DNA of 64,000 bases from contig NZ_CP022219.1 of the NCBI RefSeq assembly GCF_004114915.1, forward strand, positions 1,952,501 through 2,016,500, written 5' to 3'. The first letter of the stretch is position 1; every line of letters starts with the position of its first letter. The DNA is from Bradyrhizobium guangxiense. GTDB taxonomy: Bacteria; Pseudomonadota; Alphaproteobacteria; Rhizobiales; Xanthobacteraceae. The notes under the pieces are model-generated. The model was not told the DNA's origin. It worked only from the letters and a program-made list of their open reading frames with translations, and did not search any database. Below are positions 1 to 7,542 of the stretch, one piece after another. A program made the translations under genes and the position numbers.

Positions 1-138
1 CTCCGGCAGGGCTTCAGCCCATGCGGCGGAGGGGAGGGCGCACGACAGCGCCAGCGTGCTCCATGTCGCAAGCACAGGAGCCACGCCCGATCGATGCCGC
101 TTCACCGCGCGACCAGCTCTGGCGGTACGCCCAATCAT
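1..138 (-). CDS. Exported protein, N-terminal fragment (truncated by window edge)
   Basis: Reading the minus strand from an ATG at 138 gives 46 uninterrupted codons that run off the left edge. The peptide has an Arg/Lys-rich N-terminus, a hydrophobic core (VAPVLATWSTLALSCALPSA) and an AWA-EA junction typical of signal peptidase I cleavage, so the product is probably exported. The mature protein lies outside the window and its function cannot be judged. The codon pattern is GC-rich at third positions like the neighbours. It points the same way as the enoyl-CoA hydratase gene upstream of it, with about 190 bp between them, so co-transcription is possible but not shown. Confidence 0.5.
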   Translation of the reverse strand, partial: MIGRTARAGRAVKRHRSGVAPVLATWSTLALSCALPSAAWAEALPE

Positions 139-325
139 GTAATCCTGCTAAACCCCGGCTGTCCGCCCCCGCCGACGATGGCCTCTTAACTGTTTAGCCA
201 GCCGAGGTCCCGCAGGCAAACTGCCGCGGGGGAAACTCCCATGAAATCCGTGCTTGTTGCAGCTTCGTCACAGGATCTTACAGGAGCGCGGCAGAGCCTT
301 ACACCAGCCTGACCGTTCGCCGACG

Positions 326-1105
326 TTACCGGTTCTTGTTCACCGGCTTGCGCTTCTCGATGAACGCCGCCATGCCCTCGGAGCGGTCCTCCAGCGCGAA
401 GGTCGCGTGGAACAGGTTGCGCTCGACGCTCATGCCCTCGGCAAGCGTGGTCTCGAAGGCGCGGTTCACCGCTTCCTTGGCCATCGCGGCCGCGGGCCGC
501 GACATCGCGGCGATCTTCTCCGCCGCCGCCATCACTTCGTCCATCAGCTTGTCGGCGGGCACGATGCGGCTGACGAGGCCTGAGCGCTCGGCCTCTGCCG
601 CATCCATCATGCGCCCGGTGAGGCACAGGTCCATCGCCTTCGATTTGCCGATGGCGCGCGTCAGGCGCTGGGTACCGCCGATGCCGGGAATGGTGCCGAG
701 CGTGATCTCGGGCTGGCCGAACTTTGCGGTGTCGGCCGCGATGATGATGTCGCACATCATGGCGAGCTCGCAGCCGCCGCCGAGCGCATAGCCGGCAACC
801 GCCGCAATCGTCGGCTTGCGGCAACGTGCGATGCGGTCGCCGCCGATCGCGGCAAAATCCTCGGAGAACATGTCGATGAAGCCCTTCGGCTGCATCTCCT
901 TGATGTCGGCGCCGGCGGCAAAAGCCTTTTCGCTGCCGGTCACGACGATGCAGCCGATGGCGTCATCGGCCTCGAGATCCTCGACCGCCGCGGCGATCTC
1001 GCGGAAGACGCCGAAGGAGAGCGCGTTGAGCATCTTCGGTCGGTTCAGCTTGATAATGCCGACCGCACCGATGCTTTCGACGATGATGTGTTCGAACGTG
1101 CTCAT
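326..1105 (-). CDS. Enoyl-CoA hydratase (crotonase family)
   Basis: 259 residues, the normal length for a short-chain enoyl-CoA hydratase. These enzymes hydrate trans-2-enoyl-CoA to 3-hydroxyacyl-CoA in the cytoplasmic beta-oxidation and amino-acid degradation pathways. The oxyanion-hole and CoA-binding region [10 protein letters not shown] is at about residues 61-70. The GGGCELA and GQPE motifs carry the two catalytic glutamates, E113 and E133, with the 20-residue spacing of the rat enzyme (E144/E164). Both acids are present, so a true hydratase is likelier than another crotonase-fold enzyme. The start ATG at 1105 follows a GGGTGGAG ribosome site. No other beta-oxidation gene is adjacent, so the substrate is open (short-chain fatty, aromatic or branched-chain acyl-CoA). 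Confidence 0.92.
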   Translation of the reverse strand: MSTFEHIIVESIGAVGIIKLNRPKMLNALSFGVFREIAAAVEDLEADDAIGCIVVTGSEKAFAAGADIKEMQPKGFIDMFSEDFAAIGGDRIARCRKPTIAAVAGYALGGGCELAMMCDIIIAADTAKFGQPEITLGTIPGIGGTQRLTRAIGKSKAMDLCLTGRMMDAAEAERSGLVSRIVPADKLMDEVMAAAEKIAAMSRPAAAMAKEAVNRAFETTLAEGMSVERNLFHATFALEDRSEGMAAFIEKRKPVNKNR

Positions 1106-1264
1106 GCTCCACCCACGCTTTTGATTGGGCGGGCAATGTGCCTGCTGGCGCGGATGCCTTCAAGGGGGCTGAAGGCCGCCGGAACACGCCGCGAGAGGCA
1201 CATTCCGGCGGACGGCTTTCAAAGCCAAGCAAGCCAGGAATTCAAGCCCGGATCGAACCCGCAA

Positions 1265-1918
1265 TCACGCCATGAACATGCGCGCGGCGGACGCCAGCGT
1301 CAGCAGCGTGCCGACGCCGATGAAGATCTTGCCGATCAGGGAGCTCTGGTCCCAGGCCGAGCTCTGCTGGCTGCTTGCCATGACCGGCGCCGGCCGGGGC
1401 TGGGCCTCGGTTGCGGCAATCACCGCCTTCTGTGCCGGTGGGCTATCCTGTTGCGCGGCGCGATCGATCTCGTTGGGCTGATCGGGTGCGACGACCTGGC
1501 TCTCGGCGCCGGTATTATCGGCCGCTGCCTGGACATTGTCGTTGGCGCGGTCCGTCATCGCGGAGGCTGCAGCCGCGGTTGGCGTATCGGTGGCGGCGAG
1601 CTGCGCATTGGCGTTGGCAACTGCCGGCGGCATCTGGCTCGAGGCCGGCGCGTTGTTGTCGGCCTTTTTGTCGGCCACAGCCTCGTCGGCCTTTGCCGGC
1701 GCGTCGGTCTTGTCGTCCGATTTCTGTGCCGTCTTGCTGCTGCCGGTGCGGCGTGACTCGTGGCGCCGATGCTTGCCCGGCTTGGCCGTGTCGGCCTGCT
1801 TGCCCGCGCTGTCCGAATTGCTCGTGGCTGAGGTTGGGGCCGCCTGAGCAGGACCTCCGAACAGCAACAATAGCCCGGCCAGAACAATCAGGGCCGCGCG
1901 CCCGCTGGCTTTCATCAT
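1265..1918 (-). CDS. Ala/Asp-rich exported protein with C-terminal membrane anchor
   Basis: 217 residues from the ATG at 1918, which has a GGGGAGA ribosome site 8 nt upstream; longer in-frame starts lack one. An N-terminal signal sequence (GRAALIVLAGLLLLFGGPAQA) ends at an AQA-A type cleavage site. The middle, about residues 30-180, is low-complexity: Ala, Asp, Thr, Lys and Gln, with a basic patch near KPGKHRRHESRRTGS. The last 25 residues form a hydrophobic segment (KIFIGVGTLLTLASAARMF). This suggests an envelope protein with a disordered periplasmic spacer held by a C-terminal helix. I do not recognise a family. It is divergent from the EcfF-OsrA module, with its start about 290 bp from the sigma-factor start. 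Confidence 0.7.
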   Translation of the reverse strand: MMKASGRAALIVLAGLLLLFGGPAQAAPTSATSNSDSAGKQADTAKPGKHRRHESRRTGSSKTAQKSDDKTDAPAKADEAVADKKADNNAPASSQMPPAVANANAQLAATDTPTAAAASAMTDRANDNVQAAADNTGAESQVVAPDQPNEIDRAAQQDSPPAQKAVIAATEAQPRPAPVMASSQQSSAWDQSSLIGKIFIGVGTLLTLASAARMFMA

Positions 1919-2163
1919 GGTGATGATCTCCCCAATTCCGCCCGTCCCGGACCGAACAGAGACCCTGGGGCGTGACGACAGCGGGGCAGAAAATGGGAAT
2001 CTTCGGGCTACACCGGGCAAAAACGGGGCAAACCGGCCCTCTGCCGCCGGCCGCCGGGTGCGGGGAGCGCGGATCGGTGTTATGAGCCGTCGCAGTCGTT
2101 GACGGCCGTATCGGTTGCGAGATCAGGCGTTGATCACGAATTCGTGATGTCCTGCCGGTCCGC

Positions 2164-2188
2164 GTAACAAATTGAACGAACGGCCGAA
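2164..2188 (+). promoter_or_regulatory. Probable EcfF (SigF-type) autoregulatory promoter
   Basis: GTAAC at 2164-2168, a 16-nt spacer, then CGAA at 2185-2188. This matches the GTAAC(C)-N16-CGAA motif I recall for Caulobacter SigF and related EcfF sigma factors. The -10 end lies 20 nt before the GTG start at 2209, leaving a very short leader with GAGGGG at 2198-2203 as the ribosome site. Autoregulation is usual for this module, which supports the call. The motif match is direct; its use by this sigma factor is inferred. Confidence 0.65.
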
Positions 2189-2208
2189 TTGCATGGTGAG
2201 GGGCGCGC

Positions 2209-2757
2209 GTGCGCGGACGTGAGGACGAATGGACCGGCCTGATGCGGTCGGCCATGGCAGGCGATGATGCGGCGTATCATCGCCTGTTGAAGGCGGTCAC
2301 GCCGGTGCTGCGCGCCGCGGCGAGGCGTGGCCTGGCGCGCGCCGGGCAACCTCCCGACCAGGCCGAGGATATCGTGCAGGAGATACTGTTGGCGGTGCAC
2401 CTGAAGCGGCACACCTGGGACAGCGAGGCCCCCTTCGCGCCGTGGCTGTTCGCGATCGCCCGCAACAAGCTGATCGACGCGCTCAGGCGCCGCGGCAAGC
2501 GCGTCTTCGTCAACATTGACGATTTCGCCGAGACGCTGCCGGGCGAGGCACCGCAGGAGACGGCCTCCGCGGGCGAGGTCGCCGCGCAATTGGGCACGCT
2601 GCCGCAGCGCCAGCGCGACGTGCTGCAGTCGATCGCGGTCGAGAGCGCCTCGATCAAGGACACGGCGGCGAAGTTCTCGATGAGCGAAGGCGCGGTGCGG
2701 GTCGCATTGCATCGCGGACTTGCGGCGCTGACTGCCAAACTGCGGGACCACTCGTGA
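2209..2757 (+). CDS. ecfF: ECF sigma factor, EcfF/SigF type
   Basis: 182 residues. Region sigma2 holds AEDIVQEILLAVHLKRHTWD and the APWLFAIARNKLIDALRRRG segment (about residues 55-100). Sigma4 is at about 125-178 with LPQRQRDVLQSIAVE and a helix-turn-helix SIKDTAAKFSMSEGAVRVAL. It directs RNA polymerase to oxidative-stress genes in the SigF/EcfF family; in Bradyrhizobium the EcfF-OsrA pair responds to reactive oxygen species. The GTG start at 2209 has GAGGGG 5 nt upstream. The TGA stop overlaps the ATG of the membrane anti-sigma gene (TGATG), which implies translational coupling. The symbol is given by analogy of gene order and partner family. No methionine sulfoxide reductase target is seen nearby. 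Confidence 0.85.
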   Translation: MRGREDEWTGLMRSAMAGDDAAYHRLLKAVTPVLRAAARRGLARAGQPPDQAEDIVQEILLAVHLKRHTWDSEAPFAPWLFAIARNKLIDALRRRGKRVFVNIDDFAETLPGEAPQETASAGEVAAQLGTLPQRQRDVLQSIAVESASIKDTAAKFSMSEGAVRVALHRGLAALTAKLRDHS

Positions 2758-3395
2758 TGGACACCGATCAACTGATCCGCTCGCTCGCAGCCGACAACGC
2801 CCACCGCGTGCCCCGCGTTGGCGCCGTGCTGACCATGGCGCTGCTGGTCGCCGCGCCCTTGTCGATCCTGATTTTCGCGACCTTCCTCGGCGTGCGGCCG
2901 GACGTGATGACGGCCATGCGCAACCCGTTCTTCGACATGAAGTTCGCGGTCACGCTGTCGCTTGCGATCCCCGCGATCATCGTCAGCCTGCATCTGTCGC
3001 GTCCCGAAGCCCTGATGCGCGGCTGGGGCTGGCTGCTGCTGCTGCCGGTCGGGCTGCTCGCGGTTGCGATCGGCAGCGAGGCGATGATGGCGCCGGCGAT
3101 GCCGATGACGATGCGACTGATGGGCAAGAATTCCAGGGTGTGCCTGCTCGCTATCCCTGCGATGTCGCTGCCGCTGCTCGCGGGCGCGCTGTTCGGGCTG
3201 CGCCATGGCGCGCCCTCGCAACCCGCGCTGGCCGGTGCGCTTGCTGGACTTGTGTCGGCCGGTCTTGCCGCGACGCTCTACGCCTCGCATTGCACCGACG
3301 ACTCGCCCCTGTTCGTCGCGACATGGTACACGATCGCGACCGCGCTGGTGACGGCGATCGGCGCGGCGGTGGGATCGAGGGTCCTAAGGTACTAG
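2757..3395 (+). CDS. osrA: NrsF/OsrA (DUF1109) membrane anti-sigma factor
   Basis: 212 residues with six hydrophobic segments (about 20-45, 62-80, 90-108, 127-148, 155-175 and 187-207), the topology of the DUF1109 family. These inner-membrane proteins hold the cognate ECF sigma factor and release it on oxidative stress. Two cysteines, C129 (SRVCLLA) and C179 (YASHCTDD), lie at almost the same positions as the two cysteines I recall being required for signalling in Caulobacter NrsF (C131, C181). The short cytoplasmic N-terminus (MDTDQLIRSLAADN) is the expected sigma-binding region. The start ATG overlaps the sigma-factor stop. A two-hairpin repeat follows immediately and may end the transcript. 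Confidence 0.85.
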   Translation: MDTDQLIRSLAADNAHRVPRVGAVLTMALLVAAPLSILIFATFLGVRPDVMTAMRNPFFDMKFAVTLSLAIPAIIVSLHLSRPEALMRGWGWLLLLPVGLLAVAIGSEAMMAPAMPMTMRLMGKNSRVCLLAIPAMSLPLLAGALFGLRHGAPSQPALAGALAGLVSAGLAATLYASHCTDDSPLFVATWYTIATALVTAIGAAVGSRVLRY

Positions 3396-3497
3396 AGCAT
3401 GATCCGGAAAAGTGCGCAGCGGTTTTCCGAAAAGATCATGCTTAAACAACAACCTAAAGCGCGATGACGATTCGTCCTAATCGCATCGCGCTTTAGA
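3396..3497. repeat. Two-hairpin dispersed intergenic repeat, copy 1
   Basis: The first dyad pairs GCATGATC-CGGAAAA with TTTTCCG...GATCATGC. The second pairs AAAGCGCGATG with CATCGCGCTTT. A close copy lies at 40756-40859. Both copies start within 3 nt after a plus-strand stop codon and lie between convergent genes, so they may act as bidirectional terminators or mRNA 3' ends. I recognise the sequence as a high-copy intergenic element of Bradyrhizobium-like genomes. Confidence 0.85.
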
Positions 3498-3508
3498 GTC
3501 TACGAACC

Positions 3509-4609
3509 TCACGCCGCCGGAATCGTGCTCTGCATGCGGTGGAAGCGCAGCACCTGCTGTGCGGTCGATGAACGCAGCGCCTCGTAACTGTCCCGCAGCG
3601 TCAGCATGTCGGTCTGCGAGCCGCCCGAGAGCTTCTCGCGCATCGCGATGATGGCGCGCACGCTCGGCCACGACATGCCGGCGACCTTGGCGAGGATCAT
3701 CACGCCCTCGGTGCGGCTTTCGATCATCATGGTCTCGGCGGTCTCGACCGCGACGCCGGCGAGGGCGGCGAGCCCCGCATTGGTTTCGTCGAACTTGCCC
3801 TGCTCGGCGAAGGCGGTGACCTGGAATTCGTCGAGGCGGCCGTCCTCGTGCAGCGACTTCACCAGCGCGCGCGCCATCTCGGTCTGCTTCGTCATGGCGG
3901 CGGCGCGGACTCGCTGGGCCGCTTCCTGGACCACGCTCGACACCTCGTCCACGAGCTCCGGATGCGCGGCCGCGAGCTTCCTGCGCACGCTCGATGACGC
4001 CTTTGCGACCAGCTTCAAATAGTAGTGGCGCGGCAGGTCGGGCCGCAGGCCGATGCAGGTGGCGAGGTCGTCGTCGCGTTCGGCGCGCGTGACGAGGTCG
4101 GACAGGCTTCCCTCGGAGAACCGCGCGCCTGGATTCCTGACGGTCGACTGCACCACGTCCTCGTTGCCGCGCGTCACCAGAACGTCAGTCAGCGCCTCCG
4201 ACAGGCCCCGCCGCAGCGAGATCGCCTTGAGATGTGCCTGGCCCCGCGTGCGCGCGATCTCGATCAAGGTCGTCTCGTCCAGCCGCTCCGATCTCGACAG
4301 CACGGGGCCGGAGACCTCGATGACCTCGTCGAGCGCGAGCGTGCGGATGATCTTTGGCGGCGCGGCCGCGATCGGTGCGAGCCGGTCGGCGAGCAGCGCC
4401 CTGGCCGAGGTCTCGATCTGCTCGATCAGGCACTGGAACACGTCGTCGAACACGCGGATGTGGTCGTCGGAATAATCCACCGCGTTGCCCACGAAGAGAT
4501 CGGTGACGCGGCGCAGCGTCTCGACCCGGCGCGCGACGGTGCCGTGCGAGAGCGCGGCCTGCAGTTCCTCGAGCAGGTTCTCGGATGACTTTGCGGATTT
4601 GGATCTCAT
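3509..4609 (-). CDS. DUF2336 domain protein
   Basis: 366 residues, largely helical. It has the DUF2336 pattern: an N-terminal repeat-like helical region with VARRVETLRRVTDLF, a central segment (VLVTRGNEDVVQSTVRNPGA) and a C-terminal part rich in Ala/Glu helices. The family is confined largely to alphaproteobacteria and its function is not settled; HEAT-like helical packing is suggested by the periodicity. No signal peptide or membrane segment is visible, so it is probably cytoplasmic. ATG at 4609 follows GGACAGGG. A second, more diverged DUF2336 gene lies at 40904-41884, and both end next to the same dispersed repeat. It shares orientation with the diguanylate cyclase upstream (60 bp apart), so they may be co-transcribed. 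Confidence 0.8.
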   Translation of the reverse strand: MRSKSAKSSENLLEELQAALSHGTVARRVETLRRVTDLFVGNAVDYSDDHIRVFDDVFQCLIEQIETSARALLADRLAPIAAAPPKIIRTLALDEVIEVSGPVLSRSERLDETTLIEIARTRGQAHLKAISLRRGLSEALTDVLVTRGNEDVVQSTVRNPGARFSEGSLSDLVTRAERDDDLATCIGLRPDLPRHYYLKLVAKASSSVRRKLAAAHPELVDEVSSVVQEAAQRVRAAAMTKQTEMARALVKSLHEDGRLDEFQVTAFAEQGKFDETNAGLAALAGVAVETAETMMIESRTEGVMILAKVAGMSWPSVRAIIAMREKLSGGSQTDMLTLRDSYEALRSSTAQQVLRFHRMQSTIPAA

Positions 4610-4669
4610 TGCCCTGTCCTGGAGCGTTTGGTCCGGCGGTTTCTGCCGAACCGGGAGAAAATGGATTGG

Positions 4670-5824
4670 TCAGCTCGTTGCTATGCGGTTGCGCCCTTGC
4701 GCCTTGGCGGAATAGAGCGCGCTGTCGGCGCGCGCGAGAAATGTGTCGGCAGTATCAGTCTCGCGCAGCGCCACGACGCCGGCAGAAATGGTCACGCTCA
4801 TGCTGAGGGAGAATGCGCCCCAGTCGAGATCGGCGACGATGCTGCGCAAGCGCTCAAGCATGTGCTGCGCGGCTTCGGCCGACGTGTCCGGCAGCAGCAG
4901 CAGGAATTCCTCGCCGCCATAGCGGCCGAAGCTGTCGGACGGGCGGATATTGGCGAAAATGGTGATCGCGAAGGTGCGCAGCACCTCGTCGCCGACGGGA
5001 TGGCCGTGGGCGTCGTTGATGCGCTTGAACCAGTCGAGATCGATCAGGGCGATCGCGCAGGGCGTCGAGGTCTGCCGCGACTTTTCGATCTCGGCATCGA
5101 GCAGCCGCATGATGCAGCGGCGGTTGTAGGAGCCGGTGAGTTCGTCGAGCTCGGCCAGCTCCTCGATGCGCTGATAGGCGGCCTTCAGCTCGATGCTGCG
5201 CCGGTACAGGACCTTGCGCAGGGTGGCGCCGAACAGGCCGAGGAAGGCACACTGGCCGATCACCAGCACGAAGCAGAGCATCGAGGCGGTGCGCTCCAGG
5301 CGGGTCGCGACCGGCAGCCCGATCGGAAGGTCCGAGCCCAGGAAGACGAAGGCCAGCCCACAGGTGGCGAGGCCCCAGGTGAGCATCGCCTGGCTCGAGG
5401 TCATGCGCAGCGTGCCAAACGCGAAGATCAGAAACAGCACCGCGATGAAGGCGACCCCGACCGTCGGCACGGCGAGCAGGAACACCAGTTGCAGCCCCAT
5501 GTGCGCCGAGATCTGGAAGACGGTGAGGTAATGATCCTCGAAGCGGTCACCGATGCCGGCTTCCGACAGGACGGTGAAGGTTCCGATGATCAGGAGGCCG
5601 CCGAGCCAGAACAGCGATGGGACGGCCATGGAGACCGTTCCGCCATAGGCGTAAAGCAACAGGACCGAGGCGCCCAGCGAATAGCTCGCGATCTGGCCGA
5701 CATACATCTGGCGGCGCTGCCGGACCCGGCGCGCCAGGACTGCCGGAGCCGCCGCCTCGGGCGCGAGGACGGTGTCCGCGACCTCAGCGGCATTCCTCTC
5801 GGGAAAGGTCGCGGCCGTGCTCAT
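4670..5824 (-). CDS. Membrane-bound diguanylate cyclase with I-site
   Basis: 384 residues. About five to six hydrophobic helices fill residues 40-200 as a sensory membrane domain of unnamed type. A short linker helix follows, then a GGDEF domain from about 222 (AELDELTGSYNRR). It synthesises c-di-GMP from two GTP. The active site is GGEEF at 303-307, with metal ligand DLDWFKRIND at about 262-271. The RxxD product-inhibition site (R294, D297) stands exactly five residues before it, so feedback control is expected. No EAL domain is present, so it should be a cyclase only. ATG at 5824 follows GGCGGGA. The gene lies just upstream of the DUF2336 gene in the same direction. Confidence 0.9.
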   Translation of the reverse strand: MSTAATFPERNAAEVADTVLAPEAAAPAVLARRVRQRRQMYVGQIASYSLGASVLLLYAYGGTVSMAVPSLFWLGGLLIIGTFTVLSEAGIGDRFEDHYLTVFQISAHMGLQLVFLLAVPTVGVAFIAVLFLIFAFGTLRMTSSQAMLTWGLATCGLAFVFLGSDLPIGLPVATRLERTASMLCFVLVIGQCAFLGLFGATLRKVLYRRSIELKAAYQRIEELAELDELTGSYNRRCIMRLLDAEIEKSRQTSTPCAIALIDLDWFKRINDAHGHPVGDEVLRTFAITIFANIRPSDSFGRYGGEEFLLLLPDTSAEAAQHMLERLRSIVADLDWGAFSLSMSVTISAGVVALRETDTADTFLARADSALYSAKAQGRNRIATS

Positions 5825-6264
5825 GGTCCCGCCAATGGTGGATGTCAGCGGAAAAATCTACGTGGCAAGCCTTTAGGTTTGGTATCCTTTTGAAGCCGAA
5901 TCCGAACCGTGCAGCACGGAGCAGGATGATGGGCCGGCGGAAGGAATTTTGCCGGCGATGAGGCGTCAGTTTGCGATGCGATCGAGCCTAAGCCGGGCTT
6001 GGCGAGACATATGTCGTGCAACGCTGCTATGGAACCGGACGAGGCCGGGCCGCCTGTGCCGGACAGGCATTCCGCAGGGAAGTATCTCAGTATTATGTTA
6101 CCGATCTGGATCGTGGCGGCCGATGGCCGCAGGTGGGACAAGAAAAATGCGGGTATGTGGGGGGGATCACACAGACGCCCGTATGACTGCGGTAGCTTGA
6201 ACAATTTTGCACCCCCCGTCGAACCGTCAGCCGCGCCGACCCGACCAACTTTGCGAGACGGCCT
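5825..6264. other. 440-bp divergent intergenic region
   Basis: It separates the diguanylate cyclase from the second ECF sigma operon and should hold both promoters. The only motif I can point to is TGAAC at 6198-6202 followed 14 nt later by CGTC at 6217-6220, about 45 nt before the sigma-factor start. It resembles ECF promoters, but the spacer is shorter than the usual 16-17 nt. G-runs are present (GGGGGGG near 6160). Short open frames here show no family features. Confidence 0.35.
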
Positions 6265-6834
6265 TTGAGCGTGACCCAGGCGGCTTCGGACGAGATCCTG
6301 ATCGCCAGGATCGCTCAAGGTGACCGGCTCGCCATGCAGGTGCTGTACGGGCGGCACCATGTCAGGGTGTACAGGTTCGGGCTCAGGCTCGTGCGGGACG
6401 AGCAGGCGGCAGAAGACCTCATCAGCGAGGTGTTTCTCGACGTCTGGCGTCAGGCCGGCAAGTTCGAGGGCCGATCCGCCGTCTCCACTTGGCTGCTGGC
6501 AATCACCCGATTCAAGGCCCTGTCTGCGCTTCGGCGCAGAAAGGATTTTGAGCTGGACGAAGAGGCCGCCAACGCGATCGAGGATGCGTCCGACGATCCG
6601 GAAACGGTGGTGCAGAAGAAGGATACCAGTGAAGTGTTGCGGGGGTGTCTGACGGGCCTCTCGCCGGAACACCGGGAAATCGTCGATCTCGTCTACTACC
6701 ACGAGAAGTCCGTGGAAGAGGTGGCCGAAATCGTCGGGATACCGGAGAACACTGTGAAGACGCGCTTGTTCTATGCGCGCAAGAAACTGGCCGAACTGCT
6801 GAAGGCAGCCGGCGTTGAGCGAGGCTGGCCATGA
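6265..6834 (+). CDS. ECF-type sigma factor paired with anti-sigma and S8 peptidase
   Basis: 189 residues. Sigma2 includes EQAAEDLISEVFLDVWRQAG and STWLLAITRFKALSALRRRK (about residues 45-95). Sigma4 includes LSPEHREIVDLVYYHEKS and the recognition region VEEVAEIVGIPENTVKTRLF (about 130-170). It should direct transcription of an envelope-related regulon. The start is uncertain: TTG at 6265 or GTG at 6271, with GAGACGG upstream. The stop overlaps the next start (ATGA), so sigma and anti-sigma are coupled. It differs clearly from the EcfF-type sigma at 2209 and belongs to the group whose partner is a single-pass anti-sigma with a cytoplasmic helical domain. Confidence 0.88.
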   Translation: MSVTQAASDEILIARIAQGDRLAMQVLYGRHHVRVYRFGLRLVRDEQAAEDLISEVFLDVWRQAGKFEGRSAVSTWLLAITRFKALSALRRRKDFELDEEAANAIEDASDDPETVVQKKDTSEVLRGCLTGLSPEHREIVDLVYYHEKSVEEVAEIVGIPENTVKTRLFYARKKLAELLKAAGVERGWP

Positions 6835-7526
6835 TGGCTTTGAGCAAGAAGATGCTGGAGCAAGAGCCCGGTGACATTGAACTGCTGCTGCCCTGGCACG
6901 CGGCCGGCACGCTGAACGCGCGCGATGCGCGTCGGGTCGAAGAAGCGCTGGCGCGCGATCCCGAGCTTGCCAAGCAATATGCCGCGATCCGCGGCGAATA
7001 CGAAGAGACCATCCATCTGAACGAGAGCCTGGGTGCTCCGTCGGCGCGCGCGATGCAGAAGCTGTTCGCTGCGATCGACGCCGAGCCGGCGCGGACGAGC
7101 GGCCCGCTGCCGCTGTCGGCGCGCATCTCGACCTTCTTCGCGAGCCTGTCGCCGCGCACGCTGGCGTGGTCGGCGACCCTCGGCGCCGTCGCGCTGGTGC
7201 TGCAAGCCGGTGTCATCGGTGCCGTGCTGATGAAGAACCAGCCTGCGACCTTCCAGACCGCCTCGCTCTCGACCGGCGCGCCGATCACGCGCGAGCTTGG
7301 CGGCGCCGCCGCGCCGGCACGCGCGCTGGTGCGCTTCACGCCTGAGGCGCGCATTGCCGACATCACCGCGCTGCTGGACAGCTACCACGCCTCGATCATC
7401 GACGGGGCCAAGGGTGGCTTGTTCCGCCTCCAGTTCGACAAGGCGATGAGCCAGGACGAGCTCGCTTCGCTGCTAGGCAAGATGCAGCGCGAGAAGTTCG
7501 TGAACCTCGCCGTCGCGGCGCCCTAG
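6831..7526 (+). CDS. Single-pass anti-sigma factor with propeptide-like periplasmic domain
   Basis: 231 residues. The cytoplasmic part, 1-108, has the anti-sigma domain pattern (LLLPWHAAGTLNARDARRVEEAL, residues 18-40) but lacks the HxxxCxxC zinc motif. One transmembrane helix spans about 111-134 (LAWSATLGAVALVLQAGVIG). The periplasmic domain, about 160-231, begins PARALVRFTPEARIADITAL and ends in a short beta/alpha unit. Its pattern of [VR]-RF-P, ALL-x-Y-x-A and GLFRL resembles the propeptide/inhibitor domains of subtilases. It probably tethers the sigma factor at the inner membrane. The secreted S8 peptidase encoded 16 bp downstream is a plausible ligand or processing enzyme; this is inference. 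ATG overlaps the sigma stop. Confidence 0.8.
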   Translation: MMALSKKMLEQEPGDIELLLPWHAAGTLNARDARRVEEALARDPELAKQYAAIRGEYEETIHLNESLGAPSARAMQKLFAAIDAEPARTSGPLPLSARISTFFASLSPRTLAWSATLGAVALVLQAGVIGAVLMKNQPATFQTASLSTGAPITRELGGAAAPARALVRFTPEARIADITALLDSYHASIIDGAKGGLFRLQFDKAMSQDELASLLGKMQREKFVNLAVAAP

Positions 7527-7542
7527 GCGCGCCGCTGAATCG

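Noticed and set aside
4628..5893. A 421-codon frame antisense to the diguanylate cyclase
   Set aside because: Glu/Gln/Arg-rich shadow; GGDEF gene on the other strand is unambiguous.
6198..6220. ECF promoter TGAAC...CGTC before the second sigma gene
   Set aside because: The 14-nt spacer is shorter than the 16-17 nt normal for ECF promoters; kept only as a note in the intergenic entry.
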